A stretch of 64,000 bases of DNA, from the NCBI GenBank assembly GCA_030142905.1, contig JASJOG010000034.1:864501-928500 (forward strand). Direction: 5' to 3'. Shown in pieces: positions 12,430-25,800 of this stretch. Below the pieces are notes generated by a model. It worked only from the letters and a program-made list of their open reading frames with translations. It was not told where the DNA came from and ran no database searches. The stretch is from Heliopora coerulea. Lineage: Eukaryota > Cnidaria > Anthozoa > Scleralcyonacea > Helioporidae. Both the position numbers and the translations under genes were made by a program. Within the stretch, counting starts at the first letter, position 1, and every line of letters begins with the position of its first letter.

Positions 12430-15400
12430 AGTTAAGTACTCAGGATTAATCTTAATTCCTTTTACTTATTTAACTAATCTCCAGGAGCCGGTTGCTCAAA
12501 GTACAATTAGCACTAATCCAGGTTTACCAATTTACCAGATAATCTGTTGTTTTGGTTTCGTTTTGGTCGAAAAATCGAGCTTAGACCTCACAGCTTGAAA
12601 CCTTTTTCTAGACACCCGAAATCTTTTAAAGAAAATTTCAACTTTTCTTGGCAGTATGATCTGAAAGTTTACCAGATCACCATGACAGCTTTCCGTTTGT
12701 CACAAAATCTTAACTATGCATGTGAAGATCGTCGCGCATGACTATGGATGTTTGGCTTTGCCTCTCGAATCTTAAAGCGTTTGGACTGATTCTGACTTGC
12801 AAAGCTTGTTTCAGTTTGAATAGCTCTTTCAGAATATAACACCTCATCAGTGATAAAATTTGAATGTCGGAAAAGTTGTAACCATCCTCTCTTGATGGCA
12901 ATACCTGGAAACAAGGAAAACCTGTTTCAAATGCCTTGTATTCAGTAATTCAATTCTTTTCCTCGAGTGCAAAGCGCTGTGGGAGAGGTCTCAGAAATGT
13001 TGAAAGGTTGAAAGCTCATCAAAATCAGTGATTCCTGCAGGTATTATTATAATATACAAAGTTGTATATATTTTTAACCTATTTTCCTCGTTAAAGATGT
13101 TAGGTGCACTAGTTTAATTGTTCAATTTCTTTTAACCTTTAATGGTGTATGGAATTAGCATCAATGTTGGTAGTAAACCAACACAGATACTAATTCCACC
13201 TGCTAGCGGTAGATTGTCGCGTATTACTTCATTTCGAAGTTCTTACAGTGCCCCCTACAAGGCTCAACTTGCTTTCATTCAGAAGTTAAACATCAAAATC
13301 CGCGTGCAGATCAAAATTCTTGCCCTAGGGCGAGTTTCACCAAGAAGTTGGTTTATATGGGACCGGTTTGAAAAATAAGCTTGGACCGGTCTCACTCATT
13401 TCGGGTGCTGGACCGACACGAATCGGTTCAGAGCGGTTCGAACTCGGACCGGTACGAAACTTTCTTCATGAAAATGTGAAACTTCTCCCGATCAACCATT
13501 GATAAGGCAAAGAACATAAATAACATTTTTGCTAGGAACAAAAACTCGGAATGCAGACTAAAATGTTTGCAAGAACATGGCTTTAGTTTCATTCCGGTCT
13601 CATGTAAACACTTCAGAATATTTTCACTTTGGTAGCGGTCTGAATTCGTGCCGGTCTCACGTAATCAGCTCCTTATGTGTAAATAAGAATTTAACTGCTA
13701 GGCAGTATAAAATAGATTACTTAATTTTGTTGTACAAAATTAAATCAGTAATTTGAAGTTCATTTCTATGTAGGATATCGAATTAATACATTAGGCTTTT
13801 CGCGACTGGAGGTCTTTCTTGACGAGTACAGTCATCTGGCGTTACCCAGAGTAAAACACTGGAGCACTCGTCGTCAGTCGAGAAAGAGTTTTTGAGAGAG
13901 CGTTCTATAGCTGGAATGTTTGAATATTTTTTCAACTTTCTAAACACGTCATCTGGGCATGTGTATAGACGAATTAGAAGAAGTAGAGAAATAAAATTTC
14001 CCAAATTATCGTAGTTTTGTTCAGTGCCGTACCAAAGGGAGGAGGGCGGCTACTGCGGCGCTTGCCCCGGGCACAAAATTTTATGGCGCGACGTTTCAAA
14101 AATAACAACTCGGCTTTTACGATTAAGCGATTAAGAGAGTGCAAAGCTCAACTAAATGTTAAATTAATGCCTCGACTTATCGTTAGTTGACGATATTGCA
14201 GCTGTCAAGACACGAAAGCGCCTGTCTTGAATTTTCAAGTACCTTTTGAGTAATAAAAAACAAAAAGCACTTCTACTGAAGTACCTCTTTTTATTGTACA
14301 CCGGTAGTACCAGTATACAATTATAATATAAGGAGCTTGGTTAGCGTTAGATTTGGCCGAGGGGGCGCCTTCAACAAAATTTGCCCCATTCCAAGGCGAT
14401 TCCGTTCATTTCGACGTCATTCTACCCAGCGTTCCGAGGCGGTTAGTGAATGCATCGATGAACTTTGTTTGATCCACATCTGAGGCCCAGAAATCATTTG
14501 GAGGTAATCAGAAGATTGCATATTTGATCCCTGTAGTGGGCTAAGAAATCATTTTTCTGATATACGAGCTTAACAAACGTCTACTATCGTCCGTGATATC
14601 ACCATCCGCTCACATACAACTGCATGTAACATTCATCTCATTCCACATTACTCACATATGGCGGCCGCATAGGCAGTACGTGTGTCGAAGCTCCCCCCCC
14701 CCAACTCACCATCTGAGTCTCAGTAGCTCAAAAGTTTAAGAGCCACACTGATCATCAAAAGGTCGCGGGATTGATCTCCGCCCGGGGTTCAGGTATAGTT
14801 TTTTTGAGATATGAGCTTGATGAACGTCCACATATCTCCATCATGCACATTGGGTATAACAACGGATTAACCTCAGTTAAATACCTTGATGCCCGGTAAC
14901 TGATGAGGTGTGGCTCCATTTCAGACATGTTCAGTTTTTAGACACTTGGAAATTCACTAGGGTTAAAAAAAATTACCAGAGTGCTGGTAGTATTGTATAA
15001 TATAGCAAGCAATACGAAAGACATGTTCCCCGGGATCAATGACTTAATCAAAGACTCGTTATCTAAGGCTGAGACGTTGAAACAATCTGCAAGATTTTTG
15101 CAGATGTAAATTTTCACTTCTTATGCTCTTGAAATGGGAAGACAGAAATGAAGGTGATAAATGCTTGTATGGGAAAAATAAATTCAAAACCCAGTTAAGA
15201 TTTCTCAATCGTTACTCGCCGTGAAAACGACAGCTCAGCTGGAATTGCACAAAAATGCTCGGAAGAATTAAAAACATCCTCGAAAATAGTTCGTGCTTTG
15301 ATTCTTTCACCTCGTGGTGATGCCATTGTTAACCAACTGGCTGCTTTTTATTTTCTAACCAAATGTTGTCATGGATATTTTAATTAGTATTTATACAATA

Positions 15401-15860
15401 AAAGGTATTTTGCAAATTTAGCTGGACATTATGTACACTCTTTCCATATGTAGTGTGCGATGACAGGTTCTTAAGTAACAATAAACAAGATCAATTTAAT
15501 GTGTTTCAGTTAAAATGACAATACAAACGGTAGCTAAATCTACGCTCCTGTCAGGTCGAAAGCCTCCTACAAAAGTCATCGTTGCTCACTTTTTTTGTAT
15601 GTCTTTTCTTGCTTACGCCACGCTTTCACTCTTTACGATGCGTTTCTGCTTACACTCGCCATGCGTATCTACACAGCGACAACTAATAACGCTACACTAG
15701 TTGATCAAAGTTTGATAATTCATCGATCGTAATTGCCTTCAACTTGCATACAAAGGCGGAAATTCACCAACTATTGACATCGTGAACAGTTATTACGCCA
15801 CAAGCAACTGTTACCGAACCAAACTGGGTAACACTCGCCACAGAAGTAGCCAGTGAATGC
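12430..15860. other. Intergenic, no gene recognised; repeat remnants
   Basis: No exon could be supported. Contents include AT-rich sequence, an inverted repeat around 13150-13200, a stretch with repeated accggt words near 13370-13460, a possible hAT-like end (cagtgccgtaccaaaggg) at about 14022, and a tRNA-like SINE fragment near 14712. Confidence 0.5.
14712..14795 (+). repeat. tRNA-derived SINE-like fragment
   Basis: Contains an A-box-like tagctcaaaagtttaagagc (from about 14724) and a B-box-like gggattgatctcc (about 14766-14778) at tRNA spacing. The flanking words gagatatgagcttgatgaacgt resemble words near 57340-57440, suggesting a shared SINE family. No proper cloverleaf forms, so it is not an active tRNA gene. 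Confidence 0.5.
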
Positions 15861-15870
15861 AAAGATATCA

Positions 15871-16179
15871 TTACCTCCTGCGAATCTTCCTAAACTTCAT
15901 CCACGCTCTCCATTGTAAAAGTTCTCGTGCAGTTCTCAACGCAAAATAAACGCTTCCAAGCACTCCAAACGAGCCAAGTGCATATCCAGCACAGGTGATT
16001 ACCTTCACCATTTCGTCTACTTTTTCCATATGGGGCCATAAATCTGGTTTATGAAGAATCACATAAGAGCCAATCTTTGTTGCTCCACCATATATTGAAG
16101 AAATTGCGGAACCAATCCCACTATTTGCACTCGATTCCTTTTCTTCTACAGGAAGCTCAACGGGATCATCGTCCTCCAT
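15871..16179 (-). CDS. Small predicted single-pass membrane protein, family unknown
   Basis: Predicted 102 aa, one exon. The ATG complementary to 16177-16179 has a good context (AACAAGATGG); the open frame runs further upstream only from a TTG. The N-terminus is acidic (MEDDDPVELPVEEKE). A Ser/Gly-rich region then precedes a hydrophobic segment of about 24 residues (from VITCAGYALG to ALRTA, roughly residues 60-84), followed by a strongly basic tail ending KFRKIRRR. The topology suggests a tail-proximal anchor with a positively charged end. I do not recognise the family. A GTAATG next to the stop (gcaggag|gtaatg) could be a splice donor, so this may be the 5' exon of a longer gene. The same-strand neighbour upstream is the DUF4706-like gene. 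Confidence 0.55.
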   Translation of the reverse strand: MEDDDPVELPVEEKESSANSGIGSAISSIYGGATKIGSYVILHKPDLWPHMEKVDEMVKVITCAGYALGSFGVLGSVYFALRTARELLQWRAWMKFRKIRRR

Positions 16180-16199
16180 CTTGTTCAAGTAGTGCAAAC

Positions 16200-17419
16200 C
16201 CCGCGCGAGCCACGCATGTTTGTTAAAATTCTACGAATTTAACACGACGTTTATCCCGCAATAAGAGTGCAAGACACGAACGCGGCAGAACGTTATGCAC
16301 GAAATCCGACCCAAGTTCAACCTCACACCTAAGAATTACTAATGTATGACATTAAGATAATATCTCCGCAGATGTTGCAAGAGTACGCGTTCCTTGCTTT
16401 AGGTGTAGTTGTCTTTGCTGTCTTCTGGTAGCTAATTAAAGAGATTTTCCAGAATTTTTGCTCCCTCACCCATAGAGAAGCGCCTCAGCATGTCGAGCTA
16501 TTGAAACTCGAATGAAATCACGTCGTCCTGCGATAGTAGAGTGCGCTAATGACGCCAGCACTGTTAATTTAATTTTACAATGTTTGTCTGACTTTAGACA
16601 TTAATTCTAAGTTTTAAACAATATGGAAAAGGTTCAATAGAGAATTCTTTAGAGTACACTTCAGTACTGTAGCTCAGTCTCTCATATGTTACGTGATGAA
16701 CAAGCTACAGGCGACTAGAATCCATGTTAAATAAGGAAAGCAAATACAACCATAATACAGACTGCTTAAATATTCCAGCAGAAGTTCAAAATAACTTTTC
16801 TGGGGAACTTTCACATTCTCAGTCAGACACTTAAAGTTCCCCTTGGCTGAATAACATTTTCAAGCATTAGCCCAAATAAATTTCTCAAGGCCCACGTTGG
16901 TGGTGAAACAGTTGACTATTTGTGCGTGTCTTTAACTTTATTCTTATGACATATTTATACAATACATTAATATAGGTGACAATCTCATATAGTTCAATAG
17001 TAATACATTCACTGACAAGTATCAGAATCTTAATTAGTATTTTCTACATTTTTCAGGATTTTATTATTGATATTCTTAAAAATAACACTTTACAAAAACT
17101 AGTTTCACATACACTGTTGATGTAACTCAACAATATCTAAACATTAATTTTGTAATTTTAATGGTCTTGTACTCATTTACACTGGGAAAAAGGTAATTAT
17201 CAATTTATGGGTTCCAGCTTTGAAGAAACTCAAATATGTTATTGGTGCTGTCCATGTTCTGCTTCTGGTCAAATAAAAACAAACACAGATGATTACACAA
17301 TGCATAGAGAATATGTCCTTTTGACAGTAGTTACATGGTTGATACACTTTCTGGGCTTTGCATAACTAGCTCCTGACTATTGCACCTCTTCTCTTCTCCC
17401 TCTTTACCATGAACACTTC
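16200..17419. other. Spacer between two minus-strand genes
   Basis: No coding exon seen. AT-rich, with TTTATT (AATAAA on the minus strand) at about 16937-16942 that could end the transcript of the gene at 17420-18929. Confidence 0.4.
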
Positions 17420-18929
17420 TTAAATATCTTCCACTAACTGATCAGTGAATTGATCTGCCCACTCCTTGATCTTACCACACTTATTAATTTCACTTCCCCC
17501 TACCTTTCCTGAAGATGTTTCATCTTTGTTTTCAATGTCTTTGTCACCACTTCTTGATGTTCTTGGTTGGTCATCTTCCTGTCTGGTATTGACTGGTAAT
17601 GTAGTGTCACTTCCCCCTTTGTTACCCTTGATGTTCTCAATTTTAGTTTTGATTTGTTTTTCTTCAATACTTTTCTCAACATTGTTCAGTTTTTTAACAG
17701 TCTGGTCCTGCTCCACAGCAGACCCAGATGGTTTTGATTCATGTGTTTCTTGCTCATCAACATAACATTTTTCTCTTTTAACTTGTGGAAAGCGAAGGTT
17801 CCTCTGACTCTGTTAAATGAAATAGGTAATCATGAATAAATAATATGTCTTCAAAGAACAGTCCCTGTAGGAGTAAAAGACAGCAAAATATTTGTAAAAA
17901 ATCTGTACATAGCTTTCTGATTAAATTCTCACCTTTGTTGCCCACTGGAATGGGGAGGAAAATGAATCCTGTTAAAAGATGTTCAAAACAGTTCATCAAA
18001 TCAGCAGTTTGTCAGAAAAATGATATTATTATCAAGTTAACTCTAACCCTGAGTTAATAACCAGAATTGAAAGGACACTTCCTGGGAAAACGGTGTCTAA
18101 CAAGAATACAAGGAAGCAAACATTAATGGTACTGATGCTGAGATGAATGTCTGGTGGATAATTTGTGTGTAAGGGGGGAGGCTGTGGTTCCCATGGCTTC
18201 CCCCTGCTGGCTCCACTGCCAACCCCACAATTGTCTAATTTCTCTCTAGGGGGCTAAACGTCCTTGGAATGGGGCTGTAGCTCTCTGGTGCCACTCCTGA
18301 CCACTGACTGCGTGCCAGCCTACATGAATCGTTGGGTAATGTGACAAAACCTTCTACTGCACCTCAATTCATCAAAACTGAGATTCATCCAAAGGGCAAC
18401 TTCAGTCATTTGTTTCAACTAAAACAGAACTAAACAATAATGAGAGAGAGACATGGCGCCCTAGACCCTTCCAAAACGGTTTTTCATGAGCATGCTACTC
18501 TAACACCAACATTTCACGTCTTACGTTTGACGTGCTTGCTGTCCGTTCGTTATGCATGTTTGGCATATCAACAGGCGGTGATAGCTTCTCAGGTTGCCAA
18601 GGCGTTCTTTTATTCCAATATTCTTCGTTGCTATTGTATTTTTGTCGTACTTCCCCGGATATAAGTCGATCGTTCAATAGCTTATCCCTCTCTTCAACAG
18701 GTAATGTCGGCCATGTGTTTCGATTTTGGGCAACGATCTTTCTCTCTTCGGCGATGATTCGCTTGTTTAGGCCATTAATACCTTCGAAATACGTCCTGAT
18801 GTGCTCTTCCATGTTTTTCGGGCGCTTATAACGTTCTACTTCCGGCACGAAATTTAAAGTGATTGATTGCTGACTGGTATCATTGTGCTTTCTTTGGCTC
18901 TTCTTATTTTTCGCGTCCTCATTCGCCAT
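17420..18929 (-). CDS. C1orf198-like (DUF4706) protein, two exons
   Basis: Predicted 264 aa. Exon 1 is complement(18525-18929) and exon 2 complement(17420-17809); the junction (AAC|GTAAGA ... TTTAACAG|AGT) is phase 0 and both frames are open to the stop. The N-terminal region matches, by my recollection of the human C1orf198 family, the pattern YF-x(n)-hydrophobic/Lys-rich helix-W-x2-LP-x4-(D)-hydrophobic; here YFEGINGLNKR, then NTWPTLPVEERDKLL (about residues 47-90). Exon 2 is low-complexity and charged (Lys/Glu/Ser-rich), ending with a short conserved-looking amphipathic segment, KEWADQFTDQLVEDI. The molecular function of the family is not established. It is divergent from SELENON, whose start is 950 bp away on the other strand. 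The structure is well supported; the family call is moderate. Confidence 0.7.
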
Positions 18930-19877
18930 GGTTTACTGAAATTTCTGCGACTGAAAACTGTGAGTTCAGCGAGCACAACAACACCCATTTTGCAATGTGA
19001 TTGGTTCCGTTGACGGAATTAACCAATCATAAAACAAGAAAATATTGCAGACCGAGATCATTTGACACAGGACGGTAAACAAATTAGTACACAAAATTCA
19101 ATACGCTCTTGCCTGCCAAACTCAGGGGAATAACAAGTGAAAGCAAGTAAGTTTGTTGTGGCTTTGTAAACGAGTTATCCAATTGTATAGAAAGTAAGAT
19201 TATTTCAAGCATAACTGATAAAATGACCGAAAAGAAAAGAATCAAACGTGATCCCAGAGGATACTAAATGCTCTCCTTCCGGGAAAGAGAAACCAGATTT
19301 TCCGGGGGAAGAAGGGAGCAATTCAGAGAATGCAGTCCAACGGATTTTCGAGCCGGCGTGCATTGGTTATCCATATAGTACAGTTTTTGTTTCACTGAAT
19401 AACCTTCACATGGTGACACGTTCTATCAGGACGTTAGGAGAAGATCCTAACTTAGGTTCCTACAATATCCACTGACCTGTGCGTTAACCCTCATGCAAAT
19501 GAAAAATATCCCCCAGTCTTTTAATTTACGTCGAGTGTCGTCTATCTTTTAATGTCATTAATGTTCTTGAACTCAAGCGCACATGGTAAATGATGCCCTG
19601 TGTCTAGTTGGTCACCCAGTTCATGGTTGCTGGTGCAGTCCGACCAACTATGGTCCGACGTGCAGTCCACCAGGGCCCTCTATCAAATTCCACGGTTGCA
19701 GCTGTGCATATTGTGGGTGGTTTGTAAAATACGGAATGATACCATTTTACCCAATTTAGTGAATTTACGAATGACATTCTCAACGTTACACTGTTTTAGG
19801 GCCAGGACTAAAGTTTGAAGGTCGGGACGATTTACCCCTCGGCGAGCAAGACCTTCAGCAGTTCCGTCACAGACGTA
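18930..19877. promoter_or_regulatory. Head-to-head intergenic region (DUF4706-like / SELENON)
   Basis: The two start codons face away from each other across about 950 bp, so both promoters must lie here. I see no TATA box that I would trust. A frame on the plus strand from 19248 (MIPEDTK...) has an ATG but no family resemblance or good donor, and I read it as leader or chance. Confidence 0.4.
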
Positions 19878-22800
19878 ATGTCCTACACTTTGGCTGTCTT
19901 GGTTCTCGTCAGTTTCGTGGTTCTAGAGACGTCTGTTTTGATTAACGTTTATTTCAACGCAGTTTTTCCTCAAACCAGCGATGATAAACCGACATTGTGG
20001 GAAACACAGCGTCTTTTTGCGTCGTACGACACAAACGGAGATGAGGTGATAGACCTTTGGGAATTTGAAGCTGTGAAACAAAGGATAGACGAGGCATTAC
20101 CCACGGTAGGGACTGCACCCTTTTTTTGCCAATGGGACTTCAAAGTCTTTTCTTCTATACGGTGTATAGTTGACATGCACACCTAATTGTGGTAAACAAA
20201 GGATTAAAAACGGTAACTTGTTTGGAATACGATACCCTGGACATATGTTTATATATAGGAGGGAACACGAAGGGCTAGACTGTGCTTTGGCCTGATTTTT
20301 CTCTCAACGAAGTCAGCAGTTCTCTTCCTGGTTCAATGTAGATGCACATTGTCCCCCATACCCAAATGTCGCCGTACTTAAGACTTCAGTAATTAAAAAG
20401 TAATTGTCGGTGAATGAAGGTCAAAGCAATTTCAGAACCCACGAGAAAACTAGATTCTAGCCATTTTACTGGATTTTGCAATCCTAGCATTCACTAGAGA
20501 TGGACTTCAGTAAGACTAAGAGTATGAAATGACTGTTTTTGAGTGAGTGGTGTGTATTTGTAGTATAGAAAATGATGGGATGGTGGGATACAATAAATGT
20601 GCTGATGGGTGAATGAATGGGTAAGCAGTCATATAAGTGGATGGATGGGCAAAGAGATGGATAGATTTGTGAGTTAGTAGTATGATAGGTTGATGACCCA
20701 GTGAATGGGTTAATGGGTGTGTAGGATAGGTGAGACAATAAGTGGAGTGGGTAGTTTGGTAAGTGGGTAATCAGATGAATACATGGACAGGTGGGCTGCT
20801 GAGTTGGAGAGAGGATATGAAGAGTGACTAGTCAGGTGTGAGATAGGCTGAGGAGTAATCTTGCTTGGATCAAATTACATTTTTGCATCCATTGTAATGA
20901 GAGTTCAGCTTTGGCATTCATTTCATTATCACAAAAATTGAAGCAATTATCTCACCTTCAGAAAGAATGCTTTATACTTGAAAACACATAGAAACCAAAC
21001 ATTTTGATGGCAAGACCCAGTATTCTCAATCAGGTTTTAGTGGGTTGTTTTTCTGTGTTATAGGAGACACAAGTGTTGCTAAATGATGGTGAAATTGATC
21101 GTAAATTTGAAGAGCTAAAGAAGACCACGGGTGAAATCTTAGACCTAAAAACAGAGTTTACACCTTTGGTTCTTGACTCCATGACCAAATTCAGTAATGG
21201 TCAAACTTCAAGTGTATGTAATATCAATGAATGCATTATATTATTATTTTTTAATAAATTTAAATTTGGCAGCCATCAAGTGATTTTATTCAACATAAGA
21301 AAGACCTCAGTATGTGAAAGGGTTAATCTTTTGTCTTCCCAGGGTACCTTTTTATTTGCTTAGGAAAGGTCTCTGGGAGTCAGTGGGCTAATTGTGATAC
21401 AGTGGGTTAATAATTCCAGTCACACAGATATGAATAATACTTAACCTTTCATGGGCCATTTTTTCCTGTTGTAGCTCCCCCTCTTTGTCCAGTTAAAAAT
21501 GGGTAGAAATTTAAAAAGTTCTTCAATACTGTTCATGATCTTTGAAGCTACTTTTTTATTACCTAAAACACAAGCTACTTTTTGTCTTGACCAAGTGTTT
21601 TATAAATATTTGTTGAGTCAAGCTTTTGAACATGTTGGGTTGCTACTTAAACTAAGCACCATTAGGATTGCCATTGCAGAAATTTTTTTGTATGGTGAAA
21701 TGATTAAAGGTCAGAATAACATTTGATTCTTTCATCACAATCATTGTTTTATAGACTGTAAAAATTTGGAATTTTCACCATCCTTGTCAATTCTTAATGC
21801 ATTTCAAACCATTTTAAGATCTTGAATAATGTTTAAATTTTACTGAATCTGGCTCACTGACCAATTTACAAATTCATTTTGAAACATTTCAGGAAGACAT
21901 GAGATCCCTAACCGGATTGAAACAATGGCAGGAAGCTTTCAAACCTGAAGCCAGTTTTTCGGTTGAAGTATTTAAAACCTTTTTGCCCAAGAGACTAAAC
22001 ATGAACCTTGGTGAACCATGGATGATTGTCACACCTGATGTGTCTAGATTTGGTGAGCTGTCATGTTTGAAAATTATGTTTTAAGCCACTTAATTTCAAG
22101 GCCTACTTGTTGTAAAAGTCATTGGAAAGGTGAACTATTGTCACTTACATGCTGACTCAAGCATTAGTAAAAACTTTTTTAGAAATCATTCATACTTAAT
22201 AGTTAAATGTTTTATCACATTATAGGGCCTGATTTATCAAGCAACAGATACACACCACCTAAAGTTTTTGGAGATCAAATTGTTATTCATTATCTTTTAC
22301 AAATGTTTCACCCAAGACCTTTCATGTATTCACGGTTTCCACCTCAGGGAACTGCGGCATGCATAAGAGCTGAAAACAACAAGTTCTTAGAGGTCGAATT
22401 CAGGTACATGAACTAACCCAACAAATAATTGAAAACCAAATTTCATGGGATTGATTTCCTTACACTTGTAAGTTTGTATGGCTGCCAGATACATGTTACA
22501 ATGTGCTTGTGATAAACACTCTTTAAAGACTAAAAAAATGAGTACATGGTCATATCATCATAAACTGCCACAAAATTTCATTACATTAAGTCTTTAGTGG
22601 CAAGCTATTCTTTTAATCAATCTATTATAATGAATTATGACAGTCTGATCAGAAAATACTTTTTAGTCTACTTGGTAAAAGCTACATTATGTTAGTAATC
22701 CCTGTTGTGAAGATCTATGATTACTGGTACAGATAATAACTGTTAAACATTTCAGACTCATGATATTTTTAAGTATGATCATCTTAGTCAATTCTTTCTA

Positions 22801-25800
22801 ATGATTGAAAAAACTAAAACTTGTTCACATTAATGCACTTCAGATATTTTATTAATTTTTTTTTCCTAGAATACATGCAGAATTTCAACTGAACAGGCCT
22901 CCATTGTTCCCATTTTGGTTTTCACCAGCTCAGTTTTGTGGAAGGCTTGTGATCTCAAGAGATGGTTCTCATATACAATCATTTGAAATGGAAGTACCAA
23001 ATAATAAATCTTTGAATGTGGGTACGTACTTTTGGTTGTCTGCAGAATTCGCTAATTATGAAAGTTTAATACTGCACTGAATTCTGAATGTGTCAAGTTT
23101 TCTGTCATTAAAATGAAGTTGGAAGAAAATTATACTATGCAAACTCAAGGGCAATAAAAGCACTTTGAGTTGCTGTAAGAGTCACTTATTGAGTCCAAAA
23201 GATGCTATCATACAGGTGTATTTCTAGTGGACATTCAATTTTCCCAATGGTCATGTAAAGCAGAGGATTTTGACCAAAGATTTGTCTCAACCAGAGGATT
23301 TAAACACATACAGCCAAGGGGAAATGGAAATTTCATTGTGGGCAATTAAAGGTTAATATTATGGGCAATGAAGCTGAAGCAGACACTTGACTAGGAAAAA
23401 TCGTGGAAAAAGATTCCTTCATTCAAGCTTTTTCTTCTGCATTCCATTTTGACTGAGGGACTTTAACTTTCTGTCAGTTTTATCTTTTATTTTTTTTTGA
23501 AATTGTCAACATTATTTGTGCATGTTAAAAATAATGAAAATTGAAATTCTCATCTCAAGAAAAAAACAGTAATTTCTATGTCTACAAAATTTAATGTCAT
23601 CTCTAGAGTATGCAACCTGACTATTTCAACACTGTTTTCTAGATATGGAGTGGTTAACAGGAAAGAAAGGTAATGAAACTAGTGAAAAGATAAATGAAAG
23701 TAGAATATGAAATAACTGTTCTGGGAAATAAATAAAAAAGTACTGTTTTTTTTGTTTGTTTGTTAAACCAACTATTGACTGATTTTGATAGTTGAGTCAA
23801 GAGAAGGTGAAGCAAACATGGAAGTTGATATTGGTAAGTGACTTATAAATCGGAATTTATGAGATGGACTACACTTAAATTCATTCGAGATTTGTCGAAT
23901 TCAATTTTAAAAAATTAGTTTTCCTTTTTTACTTAGGTATTGATGTATCACGTAAGAATGTAGATGTATTAGTACTTACTTAACAAAATAGAAGAATGAA
24001 CACAAGCAATAATTAACTTCAGAAGTGAAAAGTTTCATTTCAATTAAGCAGGCGAGCGCGCACTTATAAGACGCGAGATTGCCTCGACTGTTCTGAAGAT
24101 GTTTGTTGAAAACAAAACCATTCTTGTTGATTATCAACCCTTTACACTATGGATTTAACTTTCCACAGGATACTTGCCTAAAATGAAACTACAGAGCACT
24201 GGCCCTTCCTATAAGCCTGGAGAGGAAACAATCGCCGAAGATGACAAGCATGTCAGCTGGGACAAACAAATATCTCAAGAAGAAGCAAGAAATATTTTGG
24301 GGGAGAAAATGTACCCTTTCAAAGAGGTTTGTCGAACATCGCAGAATATTTTAAGATGATCTTTCAGGGGAATTTTTGACGCAAATGTTACACAACAAAA
24401 GTCATGCCGGAAACATTTGTGAACGCTTCAGCAAAATTTTGTGTCGTCGGGGGGGGGCACAGTGGTAGTGCACGTGTCTCTCACCATTGTGGCTTGGGCG
24501 TGATTCTACCTTCATGCAGTTATCTGGTTAAAGTTACCTTGGTCACATGTGAGAAGATTACCAAGCATCGCGTTTTCTCCGGGTTCTCCAGTTTCCTCCA
24601 GTAGTTACACTTGACCCATGAGGGGTGGCCTTCACTGGACCTGTAGGGAGAACAGCTCAGGTAGCTGATAGGGTTATCCAGTACAAATAATGGTACTTCC
24701 TTTTCCTCTTCCTCTTCATCAACAGTTTGGTAAAAAATTCGTGTCAGATCAGCTTCAAACGAGCGCGGTTCGCTCAAGAGAATTCGCACTAAAAGTAAAG
24801 TTCCTTGCAAAAAAAAACTGTTTTGACATCCAGGTTGACCCAACATTTTCAAGTATATTGCTACTTTTTTGCGGAAACGAAATTGATATTAACGGTTCTT
24901 TCTCGTTGGCTTTTCGTATTAAAAAGAGATCACACCTCATTCATACTAGGAAACCAAATACACATTATCCTACTCTAAAGTAAATTAGTGACCTTACGGT
25001 GTACTAGAAGTGCTGCCACGTCAGTCTGTAATCAGGTCAATGTCGACGTCCGTTATAGGTACCTTATTTGTCGTTTGACAAGGCTTACGCCAAGGCAAAA
25101 GATGAGAACAAATTAGTTCATTCCATTCTTCTTTGGGGTTCGCTTGATGATCAGTCATGCTGAGGTATGTGTACCCTTAAAGTCAACATTCGTGGAAATC
25201 GGAAGAGACATTTCCCAGGTTTAAGGTTTAGAATATTTTCCAAACTTTTAGATTACAGAGACAAGATAGTGAAGCTCGCACAAGTACTGTCTCATCTTCT
25301 AATATAAATTTTTGTGACTTGTTTTGGATCGACAAATCCTAGCTCTATGTAGTTAACTTTCCAGTAAGTTTTACATTTCTAGTGTGGGTAGAACACCTGT
25401 GACCCTATACGACGGGGTTATTGTAAAGCACTTTTCTTTTTTTAATGTTGGGATTCACAGTGAGGGAAGGGTCGTTCATTTTACAATAACAGTGATAGAC
25501 ATGGTTGTGTCCGTTTAAGGTTCGGGGCGAACTCTTCGAGACACAGCTCTTGAAAGTTCGCCCGTTGTGAAATTGCTTACTTCGCATTTCGTCAGCACGT
25601 GGTCGTTAGTTGAAGACATAAAGGTGAGATAGTTCTTTAAGCTACTGTTCGTTTATGTGTAAGCTCAAAGGGAGAGTTACCAGTTCCAATTGAGAAGAAT
25701 GATGTCTGCTTTTGGGAAGCGGAATAAATAAATAATCTGAGAATTTTAATGTTGATTTGCTTTCAGAGATTCTCAAAGAATGACTACATAAATCCAGAAG

